A stretch of 64,000 nucleotides of DNA from NCBI RefSeq assembly GCF_963583255.1, contig NC_084812.1, positions 23,870,959 to 23,934,958 of the forward strand, given 5' to 3'. The notes beneath the pieces are model-generated. The model did not search any database and had not been told where the DNA came from. It saw only the letters and a program-made list of their open reading frames with translations. Below are positions 12,431 to 23,400 of the stretch, in pieces. The stretch comes from Pyrus communis. Lineage: Eukaryota; Streptophyta; Magnoliopsida; Rosales; Rosaceae. The position numbers and the translations under genes are program-made. The stretch's first letter is position 1. Each line of letters starts with the position of its first letter.

Positions 12431-12663
12431 GTTATCCACCCATTTTGGGTCTGGAGAGGTTATAGAGAATTTCATTCTGTCCGTGGCCACAAACAAGCAC
12501 AAGATGATATTGCTTGGGCAAGCGGATTCCACCACAAAACAACTAGTGGCAAGCCATAGTTATCCATCCATTTTGGGTCCGGAGAGGCTATGGAGAATTT
12601 CATCCTAACCATGACCACAATCAAGCACAAGATGATATTATTTGGGCAAGCGGATTCCACCAC
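12431..12663. repeat. Tandem duplication, 128-bp period
   Basis: Two similar copies, the first from gttatccacccattttgggt at 12431 and the second from 12559. Both end in gcggattccaccaca (12522 and 12650). The period is 128 bp at both ends, with scattered substitutions. Short minus-strand ORFs in each copy are parallel by-products of the repeat. Confidence 0.8.
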
Positions 12664-12834
12664 AGGACTACGAGTATAAGATTAAACACTTTTAAACACT
12701 TGAGCTACAAGTCCATTGATAACTCGTAAGATATACCAAAGTTTTCATTTAGGATAAACAAGTTAAAATTTGTGATTATACCTAAGTTAATATCTTTTTA
12801 ATCTTGTGATAATTTAAAGATCATTCTACGTAGC

Positions 12835-13440
12835 CTTTGTTGGCATATACTGTTCATGTGGAACTGTCAATGCTGCTAAGGACGATCAGCACCATTACGA
12901 TAACATAACATAAATTCGACGCGGAACGCTGACTTCAGTGACCAGAATTCATTTACTAGTGTTTCTCAAGTTCATAAACTCGATATCAGATGGGGCGTCA
13001 GCTTCGCTTTCAAGAACATGGATCCGATTGAACTGCCAAAGCATATAATTTTCATGACCTGTGGGCCTTCGCATTGCTCTCTCTCAACCCGATTCGAGGA
13101 ATAGGTGCTGTGTTGAGCTTATAGTTATGACATCATGACCTGGTACAAAGAACATGAACATTTCCTGCATAGACATCAACAATGAAACTGGTATACGGAT
13201 TTGAACTCTCATGGTTGCAGAGCTTTGATATAGGTCGAAAACGGATTGATTACTAAATGACAAATATACCAACGAAATTAATTCAGCGAAGGTGACGAAA
13301 GAATTTGAATGCAGCTGCAGTTGCAGGCTTGCAGCCCGCTGGGGTTTATGACCAATTCAGCGAAGGAGACGACATATAAACTGAAGATGCCACAGAAGAG
13401 GAAAAGGAAATAACTAAGACGATGCATACGGAAGAGGAGA
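12835..13440 (+). pseudogene. LRK10L relic, plus strand
   Basis: Pieces match the minus-strand LRK10L gene in order. About 12870-12900 reads like the start of the mature ectodomain (AKDDQHH). About 13015-13062 reads ELPKHIIFMTC, like [11 protein letters not shown] in the gene. About 13125-13235 matches the [11 protein letters not shown] ... GFELSWLQS stretch, with stops. About 13345-13430 matches the C-terminal kinase segment YDQFSEG ... [10 protein letters not shown]. Most of the kinase domain is missing and frames shift between blocks, so it is a dead copy with large deletions. Confidence 0.8.
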
Positions 13441-13499
13441 GTAGAGAGAGTTTGAAACAAAGATAAAAAGCAAAAGTTCAAGGTAACTTCATTATTCTT

Positions 13500-13590
13500 A
13501 ATTCTTACTCACTTCGACTTTAAACTTCTCTCCTTACCCTCCCTCGTGCACCCTTAGTAGCATGTTAAACTTCACTTTATCGTCTATCCC
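13500..13590 (-). pseudogene. Dead third exon of the short cystatin
   Basis: The minus strand here reads KVKFNMLLRVHEGG, a stop, then GEKFKVEVSKN and another stop. This aligns with the last exon of the long cystatin ([25 protein letters not shown]). An acceptor-like CGCAG precedes it. It lies about 0.93 kb downstream of the short cystatin's stop codon, where its third exon would be. This suggests the pair arose by duplication of the long form, and that one copy then lost its C-terminal part. Confidence 0.75.
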
Positions 13591-14519
13591 CTGCGTTCAC
13601 AATGTAAACATGTAGAAATAAGCAAAAGTTCGAACAAACCAATCTTGCAAATGTTTAACCATATATATATATAACAAGATTTGAGCGTATCTACTATGTT
13701 CAATAAACATTACAAAAGTTTACTTACTTGCAAGCTCATGTGCATGAAACAGATTTAAATGCAAATTTAAGATAGGGTCCATTTGGATTCAAGAGTTCAA
13801 AACGGGACTTCGATCCTCCCCTCTTGGAAGTGTTAGTCCTCGGGCCTCCTTGTCTTCCAATATAGAATATCTACGCGACTACAAATATAACGTGCCAACC
13901 CCTACTTTTTAATGGTTTTTTTACTTTACAGACCTTTCTTATCATTCTTTTTTTTTCAACAAGAAGATTCAGTCCTTGACCTTCCAAACTATGAGACGAA
14001 GAAGAATACAGAAATGCCCACCGCTACGAGGAAACTTACAATAACTGAACAAACTCGGAATGTAACTACTGGGAACCACTCAAGAGTCAAGAAAAAGGAG
14101 GACAAAAGGAGTATATTCAATGGATATACACGGCTAAGATGAGAAAGCAAGGTAGCAGGAAAACCTACGCCGGAGAGAGGATCCAAGTTCCAAGTTTTCA
14201 AATTGAGGGATCGATTCTATTTCTGGGTCTACATTGCTTATAATTGAATTTTAGAACATCTTAAACGATCAAATTTCTGTGTAAACAGAGGAACTTAAGA
14301 TTCTTATTGTCAACTGCCTCCATCGAGCCTTGAATCTCTCCGTCAATACATTATTAAAGCTCTCAAAATAGAGTAATCACCCCAGTAATATTCTAAATCC
14401 TAATCTACAACCTTATATGCTTTCTATCAATATCAATTCTCCGAAAACAAGTAAACATGTAGTTACTGAGATTAAAAGACAACAAAAACAAATGGAAGGG
14501 CAGAAACCTTGAAGACAAA
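13591..14519. other. Intergenic / former intron, no gene seen
   Basis: AT-rich DNA between the dead cystatin exon and the surviving one. Short ORFs at 13912-14201 on both strands overlap each other and resemble nothing I know. Confidence 0.4.
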
Positions 14520-15215
14520 CTAGGAGTCCGAAACGAGCTTGAACTCCTGCACTTGCTTGAAGTTCTCCCATGGCTTTACCCACACCTTGGCTTCATAAAC
14601 ATTCTTCTTTCCGCCATCGGTGGCCTCAATTTTCAGATGGTGCAGAGAGCCTGAAACCACTCGTACCTTTTCGTGCACTACCCTCACAAACTCCAGCAAA
14701 GCATTCTGCACAATATTCAACAAATCAATCAATAACTAATTAGGACTCTATTCAATTACAAAGCCATAAGCGCTTCTATTAATATTACTTTCATTACAAA
14801 GCCATCGAATTTTCTTTAAAAATCCGGGCGTTTACTAGTAAAGCACTTCATGAAGAAGCATCCGGCAGGTGCTTCTAGAAAGTGCTTGTATGACTCAGTG
14901 GCTATTCAATTAATCAATCAATTTCTTCATTCAACTTCATTAACAATCCAAGAAAAAGCACTTGATGAAGAAGCATATGGAAGGTGCTTCTATAGAAAGT
15001 GCTTCAACGACGCCCCAAACAATCCATGGACAATTTTGATGCGAAGAAAAGGGTATGTAAGTGGAATGTACCTCCTTGTTGTTGTGTTCATCGATGGCAA
15101 AGCGAGCGAGGTTTTCGGTCTCGACGCTGTTGGCGAAACCTTCGTTTTCGCGGACTATACCAGCTGCGGCCATATTTGATTCTGCGGCGAGCTCTCTGTG
15201 TACTTTGACTTTCAT
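14520..15215 (-). CDS. Short phytocystatin (cysteine protease inhibitor)
   Basis: Inhibitor of papain-type cysteine proteases, about 109 aa. Exons 15215-15072 and 14705-14520 join in phase 0. It carries the plant-cystatin LARFA signature ([12 protein letters not shown], residues 34-45) and the second-loop PW (KPW, 92-94). The first loop, normally Q-x-V-x-G, reads RVVSG: Gln is Arg63. The frame stays open upstream to a Met at 15344, so a start 43 codons earlier is possible; I chose 15215 because it begins closer to the conserved region. No clear signal peptide. Unlike its neighbour it ends soon after the PW loop, at LVSDS, with no SNSL extension. The altered loop could weaken papain inhibition. 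Confidence 0.82.
14838..15010. repeat. Duplicated block in short-cystatin intron
   Basis: Two similar blocks of about 50 bp, at about 14839-14888 and 14955-15008. Both run agcactt-atgaagaagcat, then ggtgcttct and gaaagtgctt. They sit in the intron between 14706 and 15071 and look like MITE-type low-complexity sequence. Confidence 0.6.
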
Positions 15216-15344
15216 ATTTTTTCCTGTAGAAGAAGAAGAGGACTTTTGTGGCTGACACACCATGGCCGCAGCCATGGCTGCTACATACTGTGTGTTGCGC
15301 CATGCTTTATCTTCTTCGTTAGTATCCTCATCTTCTCGTCTCAT

Positions 15345-16267
15345 TTGCGTCCATTTTTTTTCAATTCGGAATTGGACGAGGACTCTGAGTTGGAATTCAA
15401 AGAGAATTCAAAGTTGGAATTCAATGTGAACTTGAATTGAAAGAGATTGAATTCAAATGTGTGTGAATTATAACCCAATATCCATTCTATTTATAGCAAA
15501 TAAAAATTCAAATCCAACGACTAGGTAGTTGATGTCATGCTGACGTCAGCTAGCTGTTGGATTTGAATTTGAATTTGAATTTTTTTTTTTCTACCAAATT
15601 TTTTTTAAATATTAAAAAATTCTCAATTTTTTCCTATAAATTTAAGTTGTTCTAGTTTTTAAATTTAATTTGTAATTTTTAAACATAAGTTGTTGTAATT
15701 TTTAAATTTAAGTTGTTGTAATTTTTAAATTTAAATAATAAATTATGTTTGACCCTTTGACCCTCGGTTGGAGATAGTTTTTTGTGATTGGGCTAAAACA
15801 AGCCCTATGATCCTTTGACCCTCGGTTGAAGATGGTAAGAAATATAATCATGCACTGTTAAATAAAATATTAATTTCTTGGAGAGTTAAAGGGATAAAAC
15901 GAGTTATCTAACCCTTCTTGAGTTGGAGATGGCCTTAATACACTCTCTCTGGAAGGATCCTCTGATATCTTGACACGTGTTTGCTTTGTCTGTAAACTTT
16001 GTTTTCTTCTTGTTTTTGCTTTTGCGTTGCTTACTGTCAACTCAGTTCGATATTATGTCATTGGTTTTATTACACAGCATTATCATGTCTCTCATGGCTT
16101 GAATCGTGCTAGATTTACAGTTTTCTTTACATTCTTATACCTCACCTAGTCATGTTATTTGGCCTGTGGCCAATGCATTTCTTCTCGAGAATAGTATTCC
16201 TGTTTTAGCAATGACGTGATTAAAACCAATCTTCCTTCATTTCACTTTTTTTATTTACATTTGTTTT
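15345..16267. other. Intergenic repeats upstream of short cystatin
   Basis: Inverted copies of aaattcaaatccaac lie around 15506-15578. A near-tandem taatttttaaatttaagttgttg repeat spans about 15655-15740. Two copies of cctttgaccctcggttg lie at about 15754 and 15812. This looks like the body of one or more MITEs, but I cannot fix the ends. No gene seen. Confidence 0.45.
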
Positions 16268-16420
16268 TTTAATAAACGATATTATCTATACAGTTAAGTT
16301 TAGCCTCATAATAGGATAGCAATAATATGATTCAAATTCGCCTCTCGTGAAAATCAAACCTACCGCCTCTCACTTACAAATGCAGAAGAATACTGCTAGA
16401 CCGTAATACTAAACGACACT
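16268..16420 (-). mobile_element. tRNA-derived SINE, minus orientation
   Basis: Read on the minus strand it starts acggtctagcagtattctt (box-A-like), then aagtgagaggcggtaggttt and tgattttcacga in the box-B position. It ends in a tail with ttgctatcctattatgaggct and gtatagataatatcgttt. A related copy lies on the plus strand at 52087-52246. Boundaries are approximate. Confidence 0.6.
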
Positions 16421-16882
16421 TTATTTACATTTTAGGCAAGCATATCACACATTTAGTTCGAAGTCCTCTAGTCTTCGAGGAATAAAAACAAAACTAATCG
16501 AACCAGCGTGGCATTCACTACTCACTTGTTTCGTTTAGTTAAGAGGTTAAATATAGCTAGACTGAATCTATTTGCAAGTTCCCTACGAATGATTACATTA
16601 AGTATCAATAAGGGTGATTGAAAAATGTAAATTGACCGATAACCCGGCAGCGCGGGACGAAGCATCATTTCAGATAGAAGAAACTGTTCATTACCTTGCA
16701 TTGTTTTCCTGTAAGTGCATTCTCAACTAGAGATGGTTTATCGGAGCTTAATGTAGTATTAGCATTTAAACACACACATTATTTAGATGCACAAAAGAGC
16801 TTAGTCTTCGGTATCGGGACATACAAGGTGTACTAAAGGTAAGCAAAGCATGTGCACACACATTCAGTTAGTTTACTTGGAT
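16421..16882. other. Intergenic, no gene seen
   Basis: Probably the 3' flank of the long cystatin gene. I find no ORF or repeat structure to report. Confidence 0.4.
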
Positions 16883-18603
16883 TTAGGAGTGATCTGCCTC
16901 CATCTGATTCAGACTGAAGGTGCCTTCCATATTCTTATGCACTTCGGCTTTAAACTTCTCTTCTTTGCTTCCCCTCTTCACCTTCAGAAGCATGTTAAAC
17001 TTTGCATGCTCTTCTGCCACCTGCTCCCCATAGTTTACACACAAACAATTCAGTATATTGATCCCACTGAGCTCAACGATGATGTCCAGAGAAAGCATTC
17101 ACATTTAACCGAGTCTATTATTTTTGAAGTACAACACGGCAAGACCTCAAAACAGAAAAGAGCGAAAGAATTGACGTGTGTACTGAATTCTAAATTGACA
17201 AGGGAACAATGTGTTTTAATCTTCTGAATTGCCTAAAGGCTAATCCAAACCTCCTATCCCAACAACAACAACAACAACCACTTATCCCACTAAATGTGGT
17301 CAACTAAATGAATCCTAAAACGCCATTGCACTTGATTTTGCGCCAGGCGTTCCGTTAGCTCCCAGTACTTTGTGACTTCTCTTAAGAGTTTTTTTCCAAG
17401 TCTCCCTAGGTCATCTTCTACCACTTTTTGCCTTGAGATCGTATCTTCTAATACATTTAATGGTTTTTTCGTACTCAATTCGACACATCCAAATATTGGA
17501 CCCATTACACACTACTCAAAGTGCATTTAAATGAACTTGAACCCCATTCCAACACACTACTCAAAGTGCATTTAAATGAACTTGAACCCCATTCCAACAC
17601 AACCAAATACTATCCCCCAATCCCCAGTTCTCCAAATTGCAATGAAATTGATTTTCATACTCGATCTCAACACAAAATAATACAATTCTCCAAACTGCAA
17701 TTAAACGCCAATCTAGCACAACCAAACACTATCCCAATACCCAATTCTCCAAAATCCATTTCGAAAAATTTTAGCATGCAATTCAACACAACAAGAAACT
17801 ACCCACAATACCCAATTCTTCCAATTGCATTTAGGTAGATTTTAATACCCAATTCAAAACAAATACTAACCCCTAATACTGAAATGGAAAATGAAAGGGC
17901 ACAAACCTCAGCCTGAGCGTGAACAACTTCTTGAAGCTCATAAGGCAACAAGGAATTAGACTTCTGCTGGAGGGACTTAACAGCATGGTTAGCCGCATCC
18001 TGCACCTGCGGGTCATGCGGCGGCACAGATTGCCACCCAGGAGGATGACCGCCTTGCTTGACGCCAAGATCGGAAGAGGTAACCGACGGCGTTTCCTCCT
18101 CATCAGCGTGCTTGAACTCCTGCACTTCCTTGAAGCCCATCCAAGGCTTCACCCACACCTTTGCTTGGTACAGCTTCTTCTTGCCGGCCTCGATCGCCTC
18201 GATCGTCAGATGGTGCAGAGTTCCGGCAACCACCTGTTCTTTCGCCTTCACAACCCTCACAAATTCGAGCAGAGCATTCTGCACAATTATAATTTAATTA
18301 ACCAAATCGTTAAATTAATCGAAATTGTTGCATAATTAGGTAAAGAAAAAAAGGGAAGGAGGGTAAACTAAGTACCTCCTTCTTGTTGTGTTCTTGGACT
18401 GCGAAGCGAGCGAGGTCTTCAACTTCGGCGCTGTTTTGGGCGCCGTGGGATTCGTGGACTCCGCCGAGTGTGGCCATGTTGCGGTGGGAGGTGTGGCCGC
18501 AGCCGATTCGGGTTGATGATTCTTCGGCGGTGGATGAGAATGCGAGGAGGAGGAGGAAGAAGAAGGAAGCGATTAATAGTGAGAGATGAGATTCCGATTT
18601 CAT
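16883..18603 (-). CDS. Long phytocystatin with legumain-inhibitor-type extension
   Basis: Secreted cysteine-protease inhibitor, 245 aa. Exons 18603-18376, 18278-17907 and 17020-16883 total 738 nt, all phase 0. Signal peptide about residues 1-26 with a long Leu/Phe core. Cystatin domain: LARFA 64-68, QVVAG 91-95, PW 121-122, all canonical. The C-terminal extension contains SNSL (183-186), the motif linked in long plant cystatins to inhibition of legumain-type (C13) proteases. A degenerate second cystatin-like domain follows, in exon 3 ([12 protein letters not shown] ...). It is therefore expected to inhibit both papain-type and legumain-type enzymes. The next gene downstream on the same strand is its shortened paralogue. 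Exon 3 is easily missed because intron 2 is 886 bp long and full of repeats. Confidence 0.92.
17262..17505 (-). mobile_element. RTE-type LINE 3' end, 5'-truncated
   Basis: The plus strand shows (CAA)n at 17262-17280 and then cccactaaatgtggtcaact. This is the reverse complement of the 3' end and TTG-type tail of a plant RTE LINE. The minus-strand ORF 17290-17505 resembles the C-terminal end of RTE ORF2. It sits in intron 2 of the long cystatin. A second, shorter copy is at 48634-48718. Confidence 0.6.
17511..17800. repeat. 45-bp direct repeat and degenerate relatives in cystatin intron 2
   Basis: Two near-identical 45-bp units (17511-17555 and 17556-17600) begin actactcaaagtgcattt. Downstream, to about 17800, are weaker repeats containing acaaccaaa-actatccc and ccaattctccaaa. 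Confidence 0.75.
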
Positions 18604-18791
18604 CTGCGTTTTGTGTTTGGGGGTTTTTTCGAGGGCTTGCAGATTGGAATTTATTGCTTTCGGCGCTCGGGATTTTTGTGGTACGTGTCATACACGTGTC
18701 GATCCCAGCACCAACTTTGCTTAGTCTGTAAGCAACCCCAACCCATGCGGTTTTGGACACAACCACATTTCTGTCGGGCATTTCACCAAAC

Positions 18792-18993
18792 GGACAAGGA
18801 TCATCTCCTGATCCTCTATGGAGGGATGTATAATATCGTGCGTTGTGCGATTAGAAAGTATTTAAAATTTAAATTTTAAAATTGAATATAAATAATATTT
18901 AATAAAAATTGATCGTATAATATACAATGAACGAATAAGATTAATTGATTCTTATGATTCGTTTGTGGATCCGGAGGGGATCCTTGTTCGTTC
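18792..18993. mobile_element. MITE with GGATCC-rich inverted ends
   Basis: The left end acaaggatcatctcctgatc and the right end ggatccggaggggatccttg are inverted copies with few mismatches. The core carries aaaatttaaattttaaaatt. The 9-mer TCACCAAAC sits at 18783-18791 and 18994-19002, a candidate target duplication, though the ends do not align perfectly with it. A related copy in opposite orientation follows at about 19195-19315. Confidence 0.65.
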
Positions 18994-19194
18994 TCACCAA
19001 ACACCTTGTGGGCACTTTGCAAAGGGGAAGTGACTTTGTTGGGAACGAATGCTTGGAAGAGGGTGCAAGAAAGACATATGGGTCTGACCGTACCTGTCGA
19101 AAACTTATGACATGCCGAGCGAGTGATAATTGTTCTGTACAAGACAGACTGTTTTGATGATAGTATTTGTGGGCGAAGAGGGTCAGCCATGCAG

Positions 19195-19315
19195 TGTTTG
19201 TACATCGTGCAATTAGTTTTTATTATATAATATTTAATTTTAATTTTAAATTTTAAATTTTAAAATAATTTCTGATCGCACGATATACGATAAACAGTTA
19301 CGATCACGGAATTTC
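19195..19315. mobile_element. Related MITE core, inverted orientation
   Basis: This stretch (catcgtgcaattagttttta ... tgatcgcacgatatacga) is similar to the reverse complement of the core of the 18792-18993 element. Its ends are not clear. Confidence 0.5.
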
Positions 19316-20410
19316 TATAGTTAAGGCTATCTTTTCTAAAGTTAAGGCTATCCAGCAAGATTCTTTTCTAAAGTTAAGGCTATCTTCAAACAGAGCTTGC
19401 TCAACCATTTATATTTTAAATTAATCATTAATTTAATTAAATTAAAGTTGGATATTTTTAAATTTTGGCATTGAAATGAAATAATATTACAATTGAAGAG
19501 TTGGTTCTCAAAAAAAGACTAATAGGAAGCTACGTTTGACTAGCTTGATACCTCTTTGGCTAGAGATGAGTTTTCCTAACAAATCAAGCTTTTTTTTTTT
19601 ATATACCTTTAAAGCCCTCCATTAAAGATGACCTTAAAAATCGAAGAGTTGGGAAATCGTTTTCAGCTTTGGGGGGTATTTAACGGGTGAATCCATGTCG
19701 CTTAAACCGCAATGCATACCTGCATTGACGTACAGAAGAACGAAAGCTTGCGAACCATTTGTGTGAACCCAAGATAATACAATTTCTATGCGGAGGAGGG
19801 ATGAAATTTAACACCAAATTGTATGCAACTTCTCCGATGATCGGAATATGAGAAATTGGTACCTTTCGCCATGGAGGCGAGTCCAGGGAAGGAGGGCGCA
19901 CTCACAAACAACGCTAAAGCCGGGAACATATAACGCAGGGGAAAGCCATTTGTAACTATAAAATTTAGTAGTACAACATACATATTTACTGGGTTCTTTC
20001 CCAGCTAATTGAAAACACATGAACTCCCTTTTTAGGCCTTTTGGTTTCGGGAGAGAAAAAAGTTCAACATACAAGCTGAAGCTGCAAATTCAACGATAGG
20101 GGTAACGATAAGGCTCTGCTACAACGGTAGTCCCAGAGTACTTACAGAAAACATTTTAAAAACTGGCACGTCCATAAAACAAGCGCTTGTGCTATTACAA
20201 AGATGGAGGAAAAAAACACGAGCCACAAAACTTACTCGCGTAGCATCCTCCGATGTAATAGCTAACGAGCGGAAAAGAGATCCCGTCATCAAAACCCGGG
20301 GTGGGGAAAAGTTAGACAGGAGACGTCTTCCTATTAGTGACCTGGGAATGCAGAATCGTACGACGAAGCAGCAAATATCCACAGCACAGACTTTCTGCTC
20401 CCTCGTTCTT

Positions 20411-23400
20411 TCAGCTGTCCCTTCTTACAAATACTATCTGTGAACTAGAACGAAGCTGGAACGCAAAGTTGCTTGGTTTCGGCTTCTCCTCAGCTTCTTG
20501 ATGGAGCTTTATCTGTAATATATTAACAACTAAACAACATTAGACAAGATATACGGCAAAGGCAAAAACTACGCAGTTGTTACTAAGTATACATCTAAGA
20601 CAAACATATAAACGAGATATGAACCCCAAAATGTTTACGTCGTGTGCACATCCTTGCAACAATCTTTGTATAGAGTGTGAAAAGTAGGTTAGTAAGACAA
20701 AAAAATTGAGAAATAGATGAAAAATAGTTTCACAAGCTAACATCAGAATTCCTTCCTTCGTCCACAATTCCTTCTCTCCTAGGACGAAAGTTGTTTCGTG
20801 TCCAGTTTAAGCATGCAAGTGCTTTTTGTTTGCCACGTAAGACACAACCTTATATTATTAACAGTTATAGGGCGACATGAGTTCATCTCATGGTGTTTCT
20901 CCCAGATGGAGAATCTAGATAGTAGGTCGGTTCGTAACAAATTGTATTACAGAAGGACCACAGGTACTTTTATAAGAAACAACAGTTGAAGTGATAGTGC
21001 AGCATTTCCACCGAAATCATCAAACTGATCCATTTTATGATTGATGACCTTCTAGATAAGAAGAAACCAATTTGTGCGGGAACCAATTGAAAACGATCTG
21101 ACAATTCGGAATGATACTCAATACCTAAGAAACACCGATTATAAAACCCTCCCACCCCCATGGGCACATCAGTCTCATAAAACAGTATAGTGGTTAGGTC
21201 AATGTTCAGTATCAAGTTACTAATGAAAGTGAATGAAGGCAAGATACAAGAGATGAAAATTATTTTCTTGGAAAATCTTAAATGGTTGCTGACAAAATAA
21301 GGTATTCAACATCGCTGTTGACAGAAATATTCCAGGTCAAAAATTACGAAAAAATTAAGTTAAAACTCAATGTAAGAAAAAGGTAACTATGAGAAGAATA
21401 TCACAATTTAAATTGAACTTAATAACAATTTTATTGTATAAATTATTTACTTTTAACTGAAAAATGTGATTCAAGCCCCCAAGAGCCCATCTGTGAGCTC
21501 ACCTCTGTATCACAATTTTAAATATAGTTGTCATTGGACGTCGGGAATTCAAAACTAGTGTAAAGATACAGGGACTTAACACATTCAACTCTAAGTTCAT
21601 TATCCCAAGTTTAGCATTGAAAGTAAATTTCTTTCTGCAGCAAGTTTTAAAACAAAAATTGCTTATAAAGGAAGTTAAAGAGAAACGGACAGAGAGTTAA
21701 AAACAAACAGTACAAACCTCATAGAATTCAAGCAATGAAGCGAATAATGTTGCAACTCCTTCAATTACAAATTTCTGGCCAATGCAGGCACGCATGCCAG
21801 AGCCAAAGGACAGGAACGCTGGATTTTTATCTGGATCATTCAAAACGAAGGAGCTCTCTCCAGTATGCACAATTTTTTCAGCAGGCCCTGAGAACAATTA
21901 AGAACCAAGTTTTGTCACACACAGAGCATGTTATAACATATTATAGAGATTAAACTCCCTATCATGTAGTTTAGGATAGTGAATATGTCAATTCATATCC
22001 AAGCTAACTCTAAATTCGCATGGAAAAAGCGGGTTCTAATTCTATAGAGATTAAACTCCCTAGGGTTATTAAGGATGCTTCTATCAAACAAAATTCTCTC
22101 TACGGTTATTTTGTACAGAGTAAACTACCTATCATTCAGTTTAGGACAGTGAAGCGTCAATTCATATCCAAACTAACTTTAAATTCGCGTGAAAAAAGCA
22201 GGTTCTATACAAGAATAAATTGAATATAAAATCCGCGAGTCGTGTAACAAAATAGGATAAAAGATTGGAAAGGGTAAATGATATAATAAAGTAAAAGCCA
22301 TATACTGCTGCTGCATTTGCAAAAAAAAATGGGAAGGGCAAAGTATGATTAGTTAATACTGGTATAACTGAAAATGTACTGTAGGGAACTTGAAAACTAT
22401 ATACACATCATGGGAATGGGTAGGAATGAAACCTGAGAATGATTTATTGAGCAATATATCAGATCCCTCTCTAGACTTCGCTAAAAAGCGATATGGATTA
22501 AATTCACCAGCATCACTTCCCCAGTTGTAATCATCCATCTGTACCAGCTGTACGGGTACAACCACCCCTGCTCCAGCTGGTATGGTTGCACCACCTTTAA
22601 GATTCAAGTCTTCAAAGAGAAAAGAAAGAAAATCAATTTAAACACCTATTCTAGTAAAAAATGAAATCACAACCATCATGGAAGAGGGAAGAGGGGGTAG
22701 ATGATGTTGAACTTAGCACCACAATTGGGTATGCTGCAACTAAAGATAAGTAAGAATCTCAAGGAGCATTGTCTGAACGGCATTCACACACAACACACAA
22801 AAACAGAGATGTAGAGTGAGTGATATCTCGATACAGAAAATTAAGCTTCTAAGAAATTGATTAGAAGTTTTACCATGTTTGAGAGAACATCTCTGTATCA
22901 AAGATCCAGGTGGCACAAGACGAGCAGATTCGTAAACAGTTGCCAGTAATAAAACCAACTTATGAATATCCAGTTGGCCTTCTTCCATTGAACTATATCG
23001 TGCCATAGTTATCTCCGAGTAGATCTTTGGAAACATAAATAAAGAAATTTAGGACAATAACAAGTTAATGCTTGTGATGCACACAAAAGCACGATCATCA
23101 ATATCACAAAAACCCAGTAGATTTTCTAACATGTTTACTTAAAGGGGTCTCCAAAGTTACAACCAGACTAGCCATGAATTTCCCTGTGCCACTATGAAAG
23201 ACAACTACCCTAGCAAAGTTATGATATATGTCAAGAATTCTGATTGCCTGCACAATGTCACAGATACGTGATGTCACATGGCACGGGTGATCAGCACCCT
23301 ACATATCAATACATGGGTTAGTAGTGTTGGATAGGCTTTTGATAAAATAAAGTAATCCATTCTCAGTTCTGCAGCCCAAGTGACCATTTATACAAAAAAG

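Larger units (their letters stand above)
18604..20410. other. Intergenic between long cystatin and P450 3' end
   Basis: Holds the long cystatin's upstream region, two related AT-rich MITEs (18792-18993 and about 19195-19315) and probable 3' UTR of the P450. ORFs here are short and overlap on both strands. Confidence 0.45.

Noticed and set aside
15061..15303. Several ORFs across short-cystatin exon 1 on both strands
   Set aside because: They are other-frame shadows of the LARFA exon.
20119..20382. Overlapping ORFs on both strands after the P450 stop
   Set aside because: Probably 3' UTR; neither frame has recognisable content.
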